A stretch of 64,000 nucleotides of DNA from Delphinapterus leucas (taxonomy: Eukaryota > Chordata > Mammalia > Artiodactyla > Monodontidae), in assembly GCF_002288925.2 (NCBI RefSeq), contig NW_022098020.1:31770162-31834161 (forward strand). Reading direction: 5' to 3'. Under the pieces are notes generated by a model. The model was not told the DNA's origin and did no database searches. It worked only from the letters and a program-made list of their open reading frames with translations. The translations under genes and the position numbers were made by a program. Every line of letters begins with the position of its first letter. Position 1 is the first letter of the stretch. Below, in pieces: positions 12,026-58,427 of this stretch.

Positions 12026-13039
12026 ATCTCATCCCTAAACCAAAGGGCAAGCTTATCTAGAGACACAAGGAAGTTGACCAAGGAGTGGAGAGCGACTGTG
12101 CCCCATTCTGTGTCTTTTGAAGTTTAATAATAACCTCAGGGCCGGGAAAAGGGAGGCCAGAATGCGAAGAGTCATTCTTTCAAGTCCATGAAAATAGCAT
12201 TCCTGTGGTGACCATTTGCTTCCTGAAAACCTGTGAGGTGGTGATCCACAGCCGTGGTGGGTCACTGTGACCTACAGGCCCAGCAGCGGTCTCTCAGGGC
12301 TCACTATCTTGGTGGTGAGGCAGAGGGTCTTTGGAGAATCAACTTGTGTCATCAGTGGTTGGGCACAGCTCACCCTGTGACCTGGAAGCTTGGCCTCAGC
12401 GGAGGGAGGCACTCCGAGGCTCAGGCGGAGAAGGCCTCCTGGGCTCGGGCTGACACTTGCGGCTTCACCAAAGTGCCAAGAAGTCTTGAAGGAGCATGTT
12501 TCTATCTGTTCAGGCTCGTCATTCCAAGGTGCCAGTTTGGTTTACAGACACTATTGCCCTTGTGCCAGGCTCCAAAGAGGGCTGGTTTCTAGGAAATCCA
12601 GCTGGTCGTATAGTTCATGCGTTGTCCCAGCCAGAGCCTGGATGACTAAGAATCTGTTGTCGTTAGTGCTTCCTTTCCAGGCTCCGCCCTCTCTGTCATT
12701 TGCGAGTCTCAGCCTAGTTTTAAGAAAGTATACACAGAGACCCAGTGGACTCATGGGGTATAGGTTATCTTCTTACAAGATTATTTCTTCCCGAAGGTAC
12801 AAAGCTCTCTGGTGACCATAGTCAAGTAAGGGGAGTGCAGGTAGAGAAACAGCCTCTACACCTGCTGTACCCTCCACCCTGGCGCCCTTTCCTCCTCAGG
12901 CCTCTTCAATGACCTCCTGTTCATCACCCACCTCAGTTGCCATTACTGAGAGTGTCCACCATCCTCTCCCTTCCCCCAGCAGAATGAAAGTTCCCTTCCT
13001 CAGGTCCCATTGCATCTTGCTAAATTCATACCGATGCTG

Positions 13040-13335
13040 CGCTTTTGTTTGCTGAGATAAGATGTACAGTATGTGAGTTTTGACAAATATATGTTCATCA
13101 AATATATACAGTCATGTAACCAACACCATAATCACGACACAGAGTAGAGTTGCCCACCAAAATTTCTGCATACTCTCTTGTAGTCAGACCCTCGCTTCCC
13201 GCTCAGCTCCTGGCACCCATGGATCTGATTTCCCCCCTGGTGTTTTGCCTTTGTAAGAACAGGATGCAGATGGAATCATAAAGTAGGTAGCTTTTCAGTC
13301 TGGCTTCTTTCACTCGGCAAACATCATTTGTTGTG
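13040..13335. repeat. Old L1-like fragment
   Basis: Sequence such as 'gttttgacaaatatatgttcatc' and 'gtaagaacaggatgcagatggaatcataaagtaggtagc' is typical of diverged L1 3' ends in mammals. Assigned by eye, with no TSD seen. Confidence 0.45.
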
Positions 13336-14269
13336 TGTATCCCTGGTTCATTCCCTCTCTTTGCTGAATACCCATAACTTTTTATTCATGTCTCTGCATG
13401 GACCTCTTCTGCCATATCCGCATATCTGGATGCTTTTCTGTCTGTCTTCTTGATGCACAGTCGAGCTCCTCCAGGGCTGGATGGTGCCTTGTTGCCCCAG
13501 TATCCCCAGGCTGCACTTGACAGTGTGGTGCCGGGACAGCTGTGCATTGACAGTGATGATCCTTGGTCCTCTCCTCCTCGCTGGGGGAGGAGCCAAGTGT
13601 CTGCCAAGGCAGCAGAGCCCCTGCAGAAGTCTGGCCCATCCTGGGCTCCTGCTGTCTAGGGCCCTGGCTGGTCCCTGCTCAGGCTCTGTGTTCAGCAGCT
13701 GACCTAGAGAGCCGCCCAGGGATGGGCAGGCTGGCTTCTGGTAAATCACACCCACCCTCGGTTTGGTGTCTGTGATGGCAGGTGCCAGCACTTGCTAGGG
13801 ACTTGGGCGGAGTCTTTGTGGATGCCCTGACTCTCTGGCGCTCCATGTCACGAATTACTGGGAGCGTGGTACAGGTATGTACCTGTCTAGTTCCTCCTAG
13901 GCTGGAGAAGCCCTCTTTGGGCCTTGTTTTCACTGACTCACAGCTGCACTGGCTTGTGAGTTAAAAACAGGCCTTGGCATATCTGCGCCTTGACAGGCCC
14001 TCCCCAGGCCTCAGGCTGACCTGGAATGCTTGTGTAAATATTTGGAGGAACTTGAGGTTGACGACCATTTCTCCCCCTGGATCTTCTTGCCTTGTCTCCT
14101 AGAGCAGTAAGGCAAAGAGCGTGGTGGGAGAGTGAGGACCAGTTCATGTTTGAAACACTCAAGGTGGTGGCACATTTGAGAGGCGCTGGAGTTCAGGGCA
14201 GTTCCTAGAAGCCAGTGGAAGTGGTTGACATTTGCTGTAGTGACAGTGGCTCCGTTGTAGAGCCAAAGG

Positions 14270-14470
14270 GGTTGAATTCAGACTGACCAGAGTTCACATT
14301 ACGATTCCCCTCCCTACTGGCCCGGGGCCTTAGACAGGTTACACAGCTTCTCTGTATGCCAGTTTCTCCCTTGTACGCTATCTATCTCCCAGGGTGCTGC
14401 TGAGAATTAAAATGAGTGAGTGTGTAAAGCACCTAACAGGCCCAGTGCACAGCAGGCCCTCGTCTAGGGG
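14270..14470 (+). repeat. MIR-type SINE remnant
   Basis: It has the MIR order: 'ttgaattcagactgaccagagttcacatt', then 'agacaggttacacagcttctctgtatgccagtttctccc', then 'gctgctgagaattaaaatgag ... gtaaagcacctaaca'. Confidence 0.6.
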
Positions 14471-15458
14471 TGGCTACTAAGGCCACCTCTAGTCTTGCCA
14501 ACTGCTTTTGCCAGCAAATGTTACGCCTTTGCAGCGGACATCTAAGGAAAGGGTCAGAGGTTCTGAAAGGAGAATATGGTGGTGTCCAAGTGCGTGTCCA
14601 GACCTCCTTCCGATGCTGCTCGTATCTCCTCCTCTTTGTTGGTCTCCAGCCACCCCTGTGTCCTTAAATCACTTCAGCAGCTGCCCAAGTAGCGATGGTA
14701 ACTCGGGACTCACCAGCCGTGAGAGAACTGTAACCGAGCTTAAAATAGAGACTGCCCTTGACTGGTCCTGAGGGCTGCGCAGGCCCCTGACGGCCCCTGG
14801 CGTCTGCCCTCCCAAGCTGAGCAGGACTCTGGTGGCTGGAGGCTGCAGACCTGCCTGAGAGGCAAGCCAGGCTCTCCTTGGTCCGGAAGCCCTTAGGGTA
14901 TGTGTCCTCAGCCTCAGGCCTCCACCGCTGCCTGGGGAGGGGGGAGGGCCCGGCCTGGAGGAGACGGCAGATTTGGTGTGGTGGCACCTTAGGCTTAGCA
15001 GGTCAGTGAGCGGGGTTGGACTAGTTCTGGCCTTGGTGTAGGGGGATGGGGGGAGCCACTGGGAAGCGTTTTTAAAGGTGGAAAGTGCGGCAGGCCTGCC
15101 TAAGGGCAGACTAGGAGCGGAGCTCAGAAAGAACAGGTCATGCTATTTAGTTGATCTTGTTTCTTTTGAAGCTCCCAACCAGGTCCCTGTGTCTGAACAT
15201 AAGTGTATCAGAGAATGCCCACAGAGCAAGGCCCACACAGAAAGGTCAAGCCCTTCCCATTGAGGGAAGATGCCCAGATGGGGCGACTTTGTGCCCAGAG
15301 CAGTGTGCCTCTACTACTGTCTTTAAATTGTGTCTGTGACCGCCTCCTCCACGGCCTCCTTCCTGTGCAGGTGCCACCTCGGAGTCTGACCACTGCTGAG
15401 CGGCCCCAGGCAGGAGGCCCACAGCCGGGAAAGGCGGCCCCTGACGGTCACGGTTACC

Positions 15459-50258
<34,800 letters not shown>

Positions 50259-50534
50259 TAAGTAGACATCACCTCCATTTCCTGAATGCTCATTAAGTGC
50301 ACTTATCAAAGGATTAGTTTCTTATCAAAGGATTAGGAAAGCTTGGAAGCAAGATTGGCTGTCTTTGCTTAAGGGAAGGTGCCTGCGAACAGTGCTCGGG
50401 GCAGGGTGCCCTTGAGGAGCACCAGGGCTCGAGGAGTAGTCAGTGTTGAGCCTTGTCAGAGGGTTCCTGGGCGTGTCTGTCAGCGGTCCCCCTGATTTCA
50501 GCATCTCCAGGAAGGCCTTTCTTGGCTTAGGCAA

Positions 50535-50925
50535 CTGTATGAATCTGCTCACGCCACCATAACAAAATACCATAGACCAGGTGACTTAAACAACAGAAAT
50601 CTATCTTCTCACGGTCCTGGGAGTCCAAGGCCAAGGCAGGTTTGGTTTCCTGAGGCCTCTCCTTGGCTTGCAGACAGCTGCTGTCTTCCTGTCTCTTCAC
50701 ATGGTCATGCCCGCTATGCATGTGCCACCCATGTCTCTCTGTGTTCTAATCTTTTCTTCTTATAAGGACACCAGTCAGGTTGGATTAGGGCTCGCCTTAT
50801 TGGCCTCATTTTAACTAACTTACTTCTTTTAGGTCTTATCTCCAAAAACAGTCACATTCTGAGATACTGGGCGTTAAGACATCAACATTTGAATTTAAGG
50901 GGGGCCCACAATTCAGCCCATGAGA
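50535..50925. repeat. Dispersed mammalian repeat, family unassigned
   Basis: 'accataacaaaataccatagaccaggtgacttaaacaacagaaatc', 'cttataaggacaccagtcaggttggattagggc' and 'aggtcttatctccaaaaacagtcacattctgag' form a well-known widely dispersed mammalian repeat. I recognise the text but cannot name the family safely. Confidence 0.6.
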
Positions 50926-51078
50926 GCAGCGTTTGCTGGGCTGCTGTAGCCATGCTCAGAGTAATGTGCTGCTCTTTAAAAACCGTGTTCATCTTTTGGA
51001 ACCACTCATCAGGCTTGGTAATGGTGCCACAAGATTAATTTCTGTTGTCTCAAGTAGATGTTTCTCTCAGAAGTCCTC

Positions 51079-51201
51079 TTTTTTTTTTTTTTGGCTGCGC
51101 CATGCAGCATACAGGATCTTAGTTCCCTAAGCAGGGATCGAACCCGTGCCCCCTGCAGTGGAAGTGGGGAGTCGTAACCACTGGACTGCCAGGGATGTCC
51201 A
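51079..51201 (-). mobile_element. Short CHR-type SINE (minus)
   Basis: Poly-T, ggctgcgccatgcagcatacaggatcttagttccc, gggatcgaacccgtg B box, ending ctggactgccagggatgtcc. Confidence 0.85.
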
Positions 51202-51611
51202 CCCCAAAGTTCTAAAAGCAATAAAAATATAACCAAGTTTGTTACCCGGTGCTTTCCCCTCCCCCATCCCGTGCCTGCCCCATCACCAGTATCTTGTGCT
51301 GCTCTTAATCAGTGACCCAGACCCACCAAATGTTCCCGATGCCGCAGATGGACAGCGTCAGGCACAGGGGTGTCCTTTAGTACCGGCTCTCCATTGGCCC
51401 TCTCATTTTTCTGGGCCAGCTCTTTTCCAACAAGGCCTGTGAGGAGAGTTCTGCAATGGCTAGTTTCTAAATATATGAAGTAAGTGCACAAAGTGCCATT
51501 GTATTAAAGTGTCAAGAGTTTAAGCCAGGGGACCCTTGGGAAAAGTCAAGTTCCCCTACGTGGCAGCCTTGCTCGGTGTTTCTCAGCCCCTGGGGTCTGG
51601 CTTAACTGCAG

Positions 51612-51749
51612 TTCCTACAGCAAAGCACTGCCTGTTTAGAAGCTCAAGGGAGAATTGACATGGCTCCTGTGTCCAGACGTTTCCTACAGCAAAGCACTGC
51701 CTGTTTAGAAGCTCAAGGGAGAATTGACATGGCTCCTGTGTCCAGACGT
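51612..51749. repeat. Perfect 69-bp tandem duplication
   Basis: The unit from ttcctacagcaaagcactgc to gtgtccagacgt occurs at 51612-51680 and again at 51681-51749 with no mismatch. Confidence 0.97.
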
Positions 51750-52879
51750 TCGTTGACTCACTTTCCATCCAGTTAGGGAGCTTTGTGATGCTCTTGCCGA
51801 CTTGTATTGAGACCTCTGTTCCTCTATTCCTGCCCAGAGTTCAGAGGAAGGGCTGTCAGATTTATCATCCAGGATTTCTGCTGCATGGGAGGAGATGGAC
51901 TTAATCTTCGGAAGGTTCTCAGCACAGGAGATTTTAGGCTCAAGTGTATGTCTCCATACTCTTCTGTTCTCTTGCCTGAAGGTGACTGACCTTGCCTCAT
52001 GGATAAAGCCAGCCCATCACCCAACCCAAGAAAGCCTCTGCTCACTGTGACCATGGGCCCTTTCTTTTCCTTCTGAAGCCTTTCCTGGCTGCGTGAGCCT
52101 GCAGCGTTCTCCCCAACCCCCATGGTTCAGTGGTCCCCAGGGCACGTTCTCTTGCATTTGCAGTAAGCCGTACTCATGCCGTCGTCACCTGGCAACTCTT
52201 CACTGACTGTGCCTCAACTGCTGGCCAGGTGGGTAGGGGGTTCGGGGAGCAGGATCGGAAGCTCAGGGCCTGGGAGGATGACCTTGGGCTGTCACCTGCG
52301 TGAGAAAGTGCCGCCCTGCAGCTCCCTCTTCCCGTCACCTTTCGCCTTCCCCTTTCTCAGTAGGAGCAAAAGCAGAAGGTCTTCTGACTGCTGACAGATA
52401 AGTGTGTTTTGGGTCATGGGAAATCAGGAAGCGGTCCAAGGAAAGCAAACTGCCAGCACGCTGGCCTGCGGCCTGCGGAGGAGATCCAGGGCTAATGGGC
52501 GGGCCTGCAGTCCCCATGCGTCCTCTGCTTGGGTGAAGGGCCAGCCCTCCAAGTCAGTTCAGGGCCTGCCTTGTCTCACACCTTCCTTGTGAGTTAGCCA
52601 GAGACGGACCCCCGTGTCTCTGGTGGCTTTTTCTTATGTTCTTTTTCTTCCTAAGCTTAGGACCAATCAAAACCACCAGGAGTCTGAGGAACTCCGACGG
52701 GTTTGGTGGGGTGGGGGGGTGAGGGGTTGGTGTAGAGCCTGGGTTTGTGTATGCATCCCTGCCAAGACGCTGAGAGAAAGAAATCAGCAAGTCCAAAGGA
52801 AGAAGTGGTCCAGGAGGGGTTAAAGGCTGTGAAAGCCCTGATGTGGGGGGAAGGAGGCTGCCTGGAGGCAGTGTATGTG

Positions 52880-53040
52880 GAGCACTTTCCCTGTGTAGCA
52901 GCTTTTGCACGTGACCTCACTTAGTCCCTGCCCAGCCCTTCAAAGAGTAGGGATTATGGTCCCCATTTTACAGGTCAAGGTACTGAAGCTCAGGAGGCAG
53001 GTAACTTGCTCAGGGTCAGGGGGCTGTAAGTGTCAGCATT
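52880..53040 (-). repeat. MIR-type SINE remnant
   Basis: 'tccccattttacaggtcaaggtactgaagctcaggaggcaggtaacttgctcagggtcag' is the reversed MIR core. Confidence 0.75.
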
Positions 53041-54224
53041 AAGCTTTGTGCCCAGAACCCCTCCCTCCAGTCCACAGGCCCGAGATTCATTTTGAAGAGT
53101 ACAGCCCTCTCCTGGTCCCGTTTCCCTGTCTTCACATCAAGCACCTGCCCACCTTCCCTGCCTCTTTGTCCACTCCTACCCCCCCCCACACACACACACA
53201 TTCTCAGGACAAACACAGTTGTCTGCCTTGGCCCTCCTGGCCGTGATGGGACAGGAACAGGTCCCAGAATCCAGCTCTCGGGGAGACCTGGCAGGATCCT
53301 GCAGATCCCTAAGCAGCCTCCCAGAGGCCCCTGCACGTGGCTCAGGAGCACAGCCCACCTCAGGTGGAGGGGAGATATTCTCCAGAACCCTGCAGCTGTG
53401 CACACCCCTCCCAACTGTGACCCAGGCCCACCCTCAGCCGCCTCCCTGACCAGGTGCCCAGCTCTTCTCAGGACCGAGGCAGGCAGAGGAGGAAAGAAAC
53501 TCTGTCCTCCAGCAACAAGCCTGGCCTTGGGTCCCTTGGCCTCTGCTCTGCTTCCAGCAGCCATTCCCTCCTCCAGGCCCGGCCTCCCTTCTCAAGCAGA
53601 CTGTGCCCATGAAGAACTTGAGGTCCAGAGTCAGACACTCCTGGTCTGCTGCCTCCAGGTTCCCTGGCTTTGAGCACCACAGGCCCCAAACTCAGTTCCC
53701 TCCCTCGTACAGAAGAGACAGGGACGGCACCTCTAGGGTTGTTAGGAGGATCAGATGGAAATGATGTGGAAAGCCTTCCATGGAATTGCGTGGTTTTGGT
53801 GATGTTCCCCCTGAGCTGTGAGGTCAAGGGCCACACTGTGATGTCTACTGCCACGGGCCCTGGTTCCTTACATCTTGTAGCTCAGTTGTGTTCGCCAACG
53901 AAAATCCCACCAGATGCCCAGATGATACTGAGCTCAAACTCACGCACGGAGACTGTCCCTGACCCACAGAGCATCTTTGCCAGTACTTGCTTTAGAACAG
54001 GTGCTCTGTGGTCAGAGTGCTTCGGGGATCTGTGGCAGGTTTATCACCAACCAGGAGATACGATACCTGGTATCTCAAACCGAGAACAGGATATGGTGAT
54101 AACAGTTAAGGTTAGAAAGCCACCTTGTGCTTGGGTTAACCTAGCATCTCCGCCTTCAGACAAGTACAGAGTTGTCAGGTACCCCGGGCCATCTTAGCCA
54201 ACGTTTGGGGGAAGAAAGAGGTTA

Positions 54225-54335
54225 TTCACTGGGGTTCCAGCCCTAGCTCTGCTGTGTGAGCTTTGGCAGGTAGTAATGTCTCTGAACTAGTTTCCTCATC
54301 TGGAAAACAGGGATGATAGTACCAGGCGTCCTACC
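54225..54335 (+). repeat. MIR-type SINE remnant
   Basis: 'gttccagccctagctctgctgtgtgagctttggcagg', then 'gtctctgaactagtttcctcatctggaaaacagggatgatagtacc'. Confidence 0.7.
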
Positions 54336-55984
54336 AAACGGCATTGGGAGTTACCGTGGACCACAAAGGACTGGACCTGTGGAAGGGGTGCTGCGCTGAG
54401 AGAACGAGGCTAGAGCCAGCGCCCCGGCCACTCCTGGGCCCTGTGCTCTTTGCTCCGCCTCCACCCCTTCAGTACGGGCAGCTTCTGTTTTTTCTCTCCT
54501 GCAGCACCATTTCCTCAGTCCAGAATGCTCACTGAGAATCCCGGGCTTCTGGCTCCAGGTAGCCCCTGGAATCAGGTTCACCCTGTGTTCACCACATCTC
54601 AGACAGTGTGGCCGTCATGGTCTCTAGCCGCCCTGCCCCCGGCCTGCAAGTGCAGGGAACCTGGTCGGGGAGGAGACCCTGAGGCCGCATGTGAGGCCAA
54701 CTGGACTCACCCAGGGTCCACACCCAGCCTGACCCCCTCCCGCCAGTTTCCCCCACACCCCAGGCTGCTTACGTCAAGCACTGGTGTGTGGGAGCAGAGG
54801 GGAGAGCCAAGGGGAGAAGGGTGGGTCTGAGTTTGTGCTCCATGGGGCTGTCTCGTGGATGAGTGAAGTTGAGAGTGAAAGCCTTGTTTGGGCTGTGCCC
54901 ATGTCTGTTGCCCATAATGGTGTGTACCCAGGAGGGTTTTGGGAAAAAGATCTCTCCTCCCAAGTGTGAGCAGGTGAGGGCCCAGAGAGTAGAGCCAACG
55001 AGTGACTTGGGAGGCAGAGAAGGTGAAAGAAGATTCAGCTGCTGTGCTTTTCCTCAGGACAGGCAGGCAGGTTCTCCTAAGCTGTGGAAGGGCCAGTGCA
55101 AAACCTTTTTGCAAGGAGCCTGGAGAGAGGGCATATAATAGGCCTGGGATGGGGCACGGCCTGATGGGTGCCTGGTCTCCTTTGACTCAGCCAGGCAGGC
55201 ACCGTTCAGGGAGAACCCAGCGGTCCCAGCAGCCGCCCCTCTGTTGCCGTGGCCAGCAGCCCCCAGCATGGCTTGGAGTGCACTGTCCGTGCGTCACAGC
55301 GCTCCTGGAAGGAGGGCCGTTGTCAGCTTGGGGTGTGGATGGTGAAATGGGCTTGAGGAGGCTGCGGGGCTTGTCCCAGGATGGACAGATGTGGAGCTCT
55401 CTCCGGGGCAGTGACTGAGTCACCCCAGAGCCCTGCTTTTCCCATCCCACCACACTGCTTTCCTCCGTGGGGACACATGGAGAGGCCGCAGGGCCCCTGG
55501 CTCCCCGACTCTTCACTCCTTCCTTCCCAGTTAGGGTCTCTGCCTCTTGTTTTGGGACATTGTTGGGGAGGCCAGGGGCTCGTGGTCCCTCTACCAGAAG
55601 TGCTTGACATTAAGGTGACAGCACAGAGGAGGATGACCAAAACTCCCCCTCTGAAGCCAACGTAAACAAGTTGAAAGTCAGCCTTGTCACCATGAAAAGG
55701 GCAGGTTTTGGTGTTCGAGGAGCACTGGGGAGTCCATGCGGCCTGAGCACAGTAAAGCCGCTCTCCCCGTGGGTGCATTTAGGCATGTGTATGAAGCAGT
55801 CGGTGGCCCTGTAGGCCCTGCAAGGCCGGCCTGTGCGCAGCTGGACTGTGCCGTGTGCCTCTGGAAGGCACGAAGCCGACCCTGCCCCGCCCCGCCAGTG
55901 CACAGAGAAAGGCAGGCGGCTCACGTTTTGTGTGGCTGGTTCTTGAGAGAATAACAACTACCACCATTTTGGGGGCCCTTCCTC

Positions 55985-56130
55985 CCACAAATGCAAACCG
56001 TGCTAAGTGTTTGTGTGCACCCTCTGCAGTCCTCGCATGCCTGCCCTGAGAGGTGGTTACAGTCCCCGTTTCACCAAAGCGGAAGGGATTAAGAGATGAC
56101 CAGCTGGCCTTACCCACTCGTGACTCGGGT
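55985..56130 (-). repeat. MIR-type SINE remnant
   Basis: 'gtgctaagtgtttgtgtgcaccctctgcagtcctcgcatgcc' and 'cagtccccgtttcaccaaagcggaagggattaagagatgacc' in reversed MIR order, diverged. Confidence 0.5.
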
Positions 56131-56549
56131 CTGTCCAAGCTGCGAAACCTCACTGTTTGGCCCTTTCTGGCCCACCTCCCTGAGCACTCTTCTTAGCTGT
56201 TGTCAGCAGGTTCTCCATATTTCAGTGAGTGATTTTGTGACATGTGAGCCAAAAAGGCCACTTTTAAGCCTGTTGAGCAGGTTGCTGGGATCTAATAAAC
56301 ATGCTAAAACTCTGCCTCATTCTGTGACCACATCTCAGAGGTAACAAACGCACCTCTCGTTCTGGGCAGGAGGTTGAAGCCACAGTTGTTGTCATTGGTG
56401 TATTGATAGAGCAGTGCCCTGAAAGTTGACAGTTTTAACTTATTTCCTGTGCTCTGAGCCCACAAGTGATCACTTTTGGTATATTCAGGAATACCACAGT
56501 AAGGTGGAATGTGCCTAAGGATAAAGTAGTCTGGAGACTTTTAAAAAGT

Positions 56550-56555
56550 TTTATT
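56550..56555 (-). terminator. Possible CXCR6 polyadenylation signal
   Basis: tttatt here reads AATAAA on the minus strand, about 820 bases after the CXCR6 stop. It is the nearest clear hexamer I noticed, and assignment is by position only. Confidence 0.3.
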
Positions 56556-56586
56556 TCTCAGTCATGAAAATCATGCTGTTTGAGAT

Positions 56587-56637
56587 GTGTGTGTGTGTGT
56601 ATTACATACACATTTCTATATGATGTGTGTGTGTGTG
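56587..56637. repeat. (GT)n microsatellite, interrupted
   Basis: Two GT runs separated by 'attacatacacatttctatatgat'. Confidence 0.9.
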
Positions 56638-57377
56638 AGGCATTGGATAAATTCAGGTTTTAAACGAGCAGACCCACCGAAGATCCATTTCAGAGGTGCT
56701 GCTTAGGCTCACGACAGTCTTAAACTCAGCTTCGCACATTTTTCTAGCATTCTGTGGCCCGCTGGAATCCTCAGCCGACCCTAATTTGCTTTGGCCCATT
56801 CATATTCCCTGGTGCTAGTCCTTCCAGGATTAATCAAAGAGAACATAAAGCCCCTATCTATATAAAACCAAACCCACAAGGCATGGCAGAACCTGAGCTC
56901 GTTTCTGTTGGGTGCCTGGTGATGGAGGTCTGAGTCACAGTGTCAGCACTGGTTTTCATGGCTGCTTTAATCTCCCCTGCTTCCCAGTCAGCAGAAGAAT
57001 CTTCTGAACTTGGGAGCCCGGAGTGTCACCTGCCATCAAGACCTTTGTTGGCCAGGCCCCCCTGTTCAACCCTTAGTCCCATTCCCATTCCCATTGAAGG
57101 AGAACCTGGGGTCTTGAGAATCACACGTCATTCCCTGGTGTCAGTATTCTCGGGGTAGAGGAAGGAAAGCTCTGGCAGCTTTCAGCCTCCCCTTTGAGCT
57201 TTAGGCCTGGGTGAAAAAGAAGAGGGCACAGTCTGCGCATGCCTGAGAAGAAGCATCCCACCCCAGCTGCACCGTTTGATAACTTCTCCTTGAGAACGCT
57301 CATGCTATACACAAAGCCTTAGAGGACACAGCCATGCTCCTGTGACTTCTGAGCAGCCTCTCCAAGCCCAGCAAGGC

Positions 57378-58403
57378 CTACAGCTGGAAGATGCTGGTCG
57401 CCTCCATGTTGCGAGAGGCTGAAGCAGTCCTGGAAGTGTCCTCTGAACAGTTGCGTTGGCTTGAGACACCCAGGTAAGGGAGGCAGCCAGCGTCTTTCAC
57501 AAGTTTCCAGAAGTTCTTCCGAAACTTCAGGCCAACAAAGGCATAGAGCACAGGATTAAGGCAGGCACGCAGGTAGGCGATGGCCTCTGTCACTGTGATG
57601 GCATAGTGAAAGCTAGTCATGGCGTGGTACTCCCAGCTCACGCTGCGAATGAGCTTCACGAGGTTGAAGGGCGTCTGGGTCAGCAGGAACACCGCCACCA
57701 CCAGGAAGATGATCTTCAGAGACTTGTGCTTCTGGAAGCCTCGGGCCTGAAGCAGTGTCTTGATTATGACTGAGTAGCAGACAATCATGGCAAGCAATGG
57801 CAGGAAGAACCCCAGTGTCATCTGGGTGGCCAGAACCATGGTGGAAATCTCCTCGTTGTGATAGCCGCAGACAGGCTTGTCAAGGTAAAGGACGTCGCCA
57901 TAGATGATCTGCGGCAAGGAAACCAGCAGGGAAACTACCCAGATGGACAAGCAGACGGCCTTACCCCAGGCCATCCGCTTGGCCTGCTGGTTATAGGCCT
58001 TGGTGGCCTGAACCACTGCAATGAAGCGGTCCATGGTGATGCAGGTGAGGATGAGCATGGACGTGTAGAAGTTCAAAGTGTAGATGCCCAGCAGGGTTTT
58101 GCACATGACTTTGCCAAAGACCCACTTGTGGATGCCTGCGTAGGCCCAGAAGGGCAGAGTACAGACGAACACCAGGTCAGCCAAGGGCAGGTTCATTAGG
58201 AACACGTCCGTCAGGCTCTTGAGCTTCTGGTAGAAGATGTATATGACCAGCACCAGGGAGTTCCCCACCAGGCCACAGATGAACACCACCACATACACGC
58301 AGGGCAGGAACAACTTGCTGAACTGCAGGAAGTGTTCGTGCCCCTGGCTGCTGTCATTGGAAGCGTTGAAGAACCCGGGGTCTCCGTAGTCGTACTCGGC
58401 CAT
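57378..58403 (-). CDS. CXCR6: CXCR6, chemokine receptor for CXCL16
   Basis: A 341-residue class A GPCR in one coding exon, within FYCO1 intron 14 on the opposite strand, as in human. The start is ATG 58403-58401 ([12 protein letters not shown]), matching the human start. The open frame extends 41 codons further upstream, but a splice acceptor (gactcccag) lies just before it, so the longer start is rejected. Visible features are an acidic Tyr-bearing N-terminus suited to sulfation, N-glycosylation sequons at N13 and N16, seven hydrophobic segments, the C101-C179 disulfide pair, NPVLY at 283-287 and the tail end SIFQL. The DRY motif reads DRF (125-127), which is the normal CXCR6 form. It acts on effector and resident T and NK cells, binding membrane or soluble CXCL16. 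The reading frame is intact. Confidence 0.97.
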   Translation of the reverse strand: MAEYDYGDPGFFNASNDSSQGHEHFLQFSKLFLPCVYVVVFICGLVGNSLVLVIYIFYQKLKSLTDVFLMNLPLADLVFVCTLPFWAYAGIHKWVFGKVMCKTLLGIYTLNFYTSMLILTCITMDRFIAVVQATKAYNQQAKRMAWGKAVCLSIWVVSLLVSLPQIIYGDVLYLDKPVCGYHNEEISTMVLATQMTLGFFLPLLAMIVCYSVIIKTLLQARGFQKHKSLKIIFLVVAVFLLTQTPFNLVKLIRSVSWEYHAMTSFHYAITVTEAIAYLRACLNPVLYAFVGLKFRKNFWKLVKDAGCLPYLGVSSQRNCSEDTSRTASASRNMEATSIFQL

Positions 58404-58427
58404 GGTGTCTGTTCTGATGGACCCCTG
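58404..58427 (-). other. CXCR6: CXCR6 5' UTR end and splice acceptor
   Basis: On the minus strand the sequence upstream of the ATG reads tttgactcccag|GGGTCCATC AGAACAGACACC. A pyrimidine-bearing acceptor with AG is followed by a short leader that resembles the human CXCR6 leader as I recall it. The upstream non-coding exon was not located. Confidence 0.55.

Larger units (their letters stand above)
5935..15370 (+). other. FYCO1: FYCO1 intron 1
   Basis: The boundaries are gtaagt at 5935 and a pyrimidine-rich acceptor ending tcctgtgcag at 15370. The intron holds an old L1-like fragment (7300-7480), an AC microsatellite (8885-8917), an LTR-like element with a nested SINE (about 11085-12025), a further old L1-like piece (13040-13335) and a MIR (14270-14470). 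No additional exon is supported. Confidence 0.75.
5852..15389 (+). other. Upstream ORF in the FYCO1 leader (33 codons, spliced)
   Basis: The ATG at 5852-5854 has A at -3 and G at +4. Reading through exon 1 gives MAAYAALSYSSAWQQKVSVL and further residues up to the donor. After splicing to 15371 the frame continues for six more codons and stops at TGA 15387-15389, 33 residues in all. That is 69 bases before the main FYCO1 ATG at 15459. If exon 1 is not spliced, the frame ends at the TAA inside the gtaagt donor. The peptide matches nothing I recognise. Use depends on transcription starting upstream of 5852. Confidence 0.5.

Noticed and set aside
13348..13791. 147-codon minus-strand open frame in intron 1
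   Set aside because: No domain, partly overlaps an old L1-like repeat, with competing frames on both strands.
50764..50800. Possible next FYCO1 exon beginning ggacaccag
   Set aside because: It lies inside a dispersed repeat, lacks an acceptor, and does not continue into the expected GOLD-domain sequence.
53092..53673. 193-codon open frame in intron 14, with a 182-codon frame on the other strand
   Set aside because: GC-rich sequence with few stops. The product has no recognisable domain, the two frames overlap, and there is no supporting splice or promoter context.
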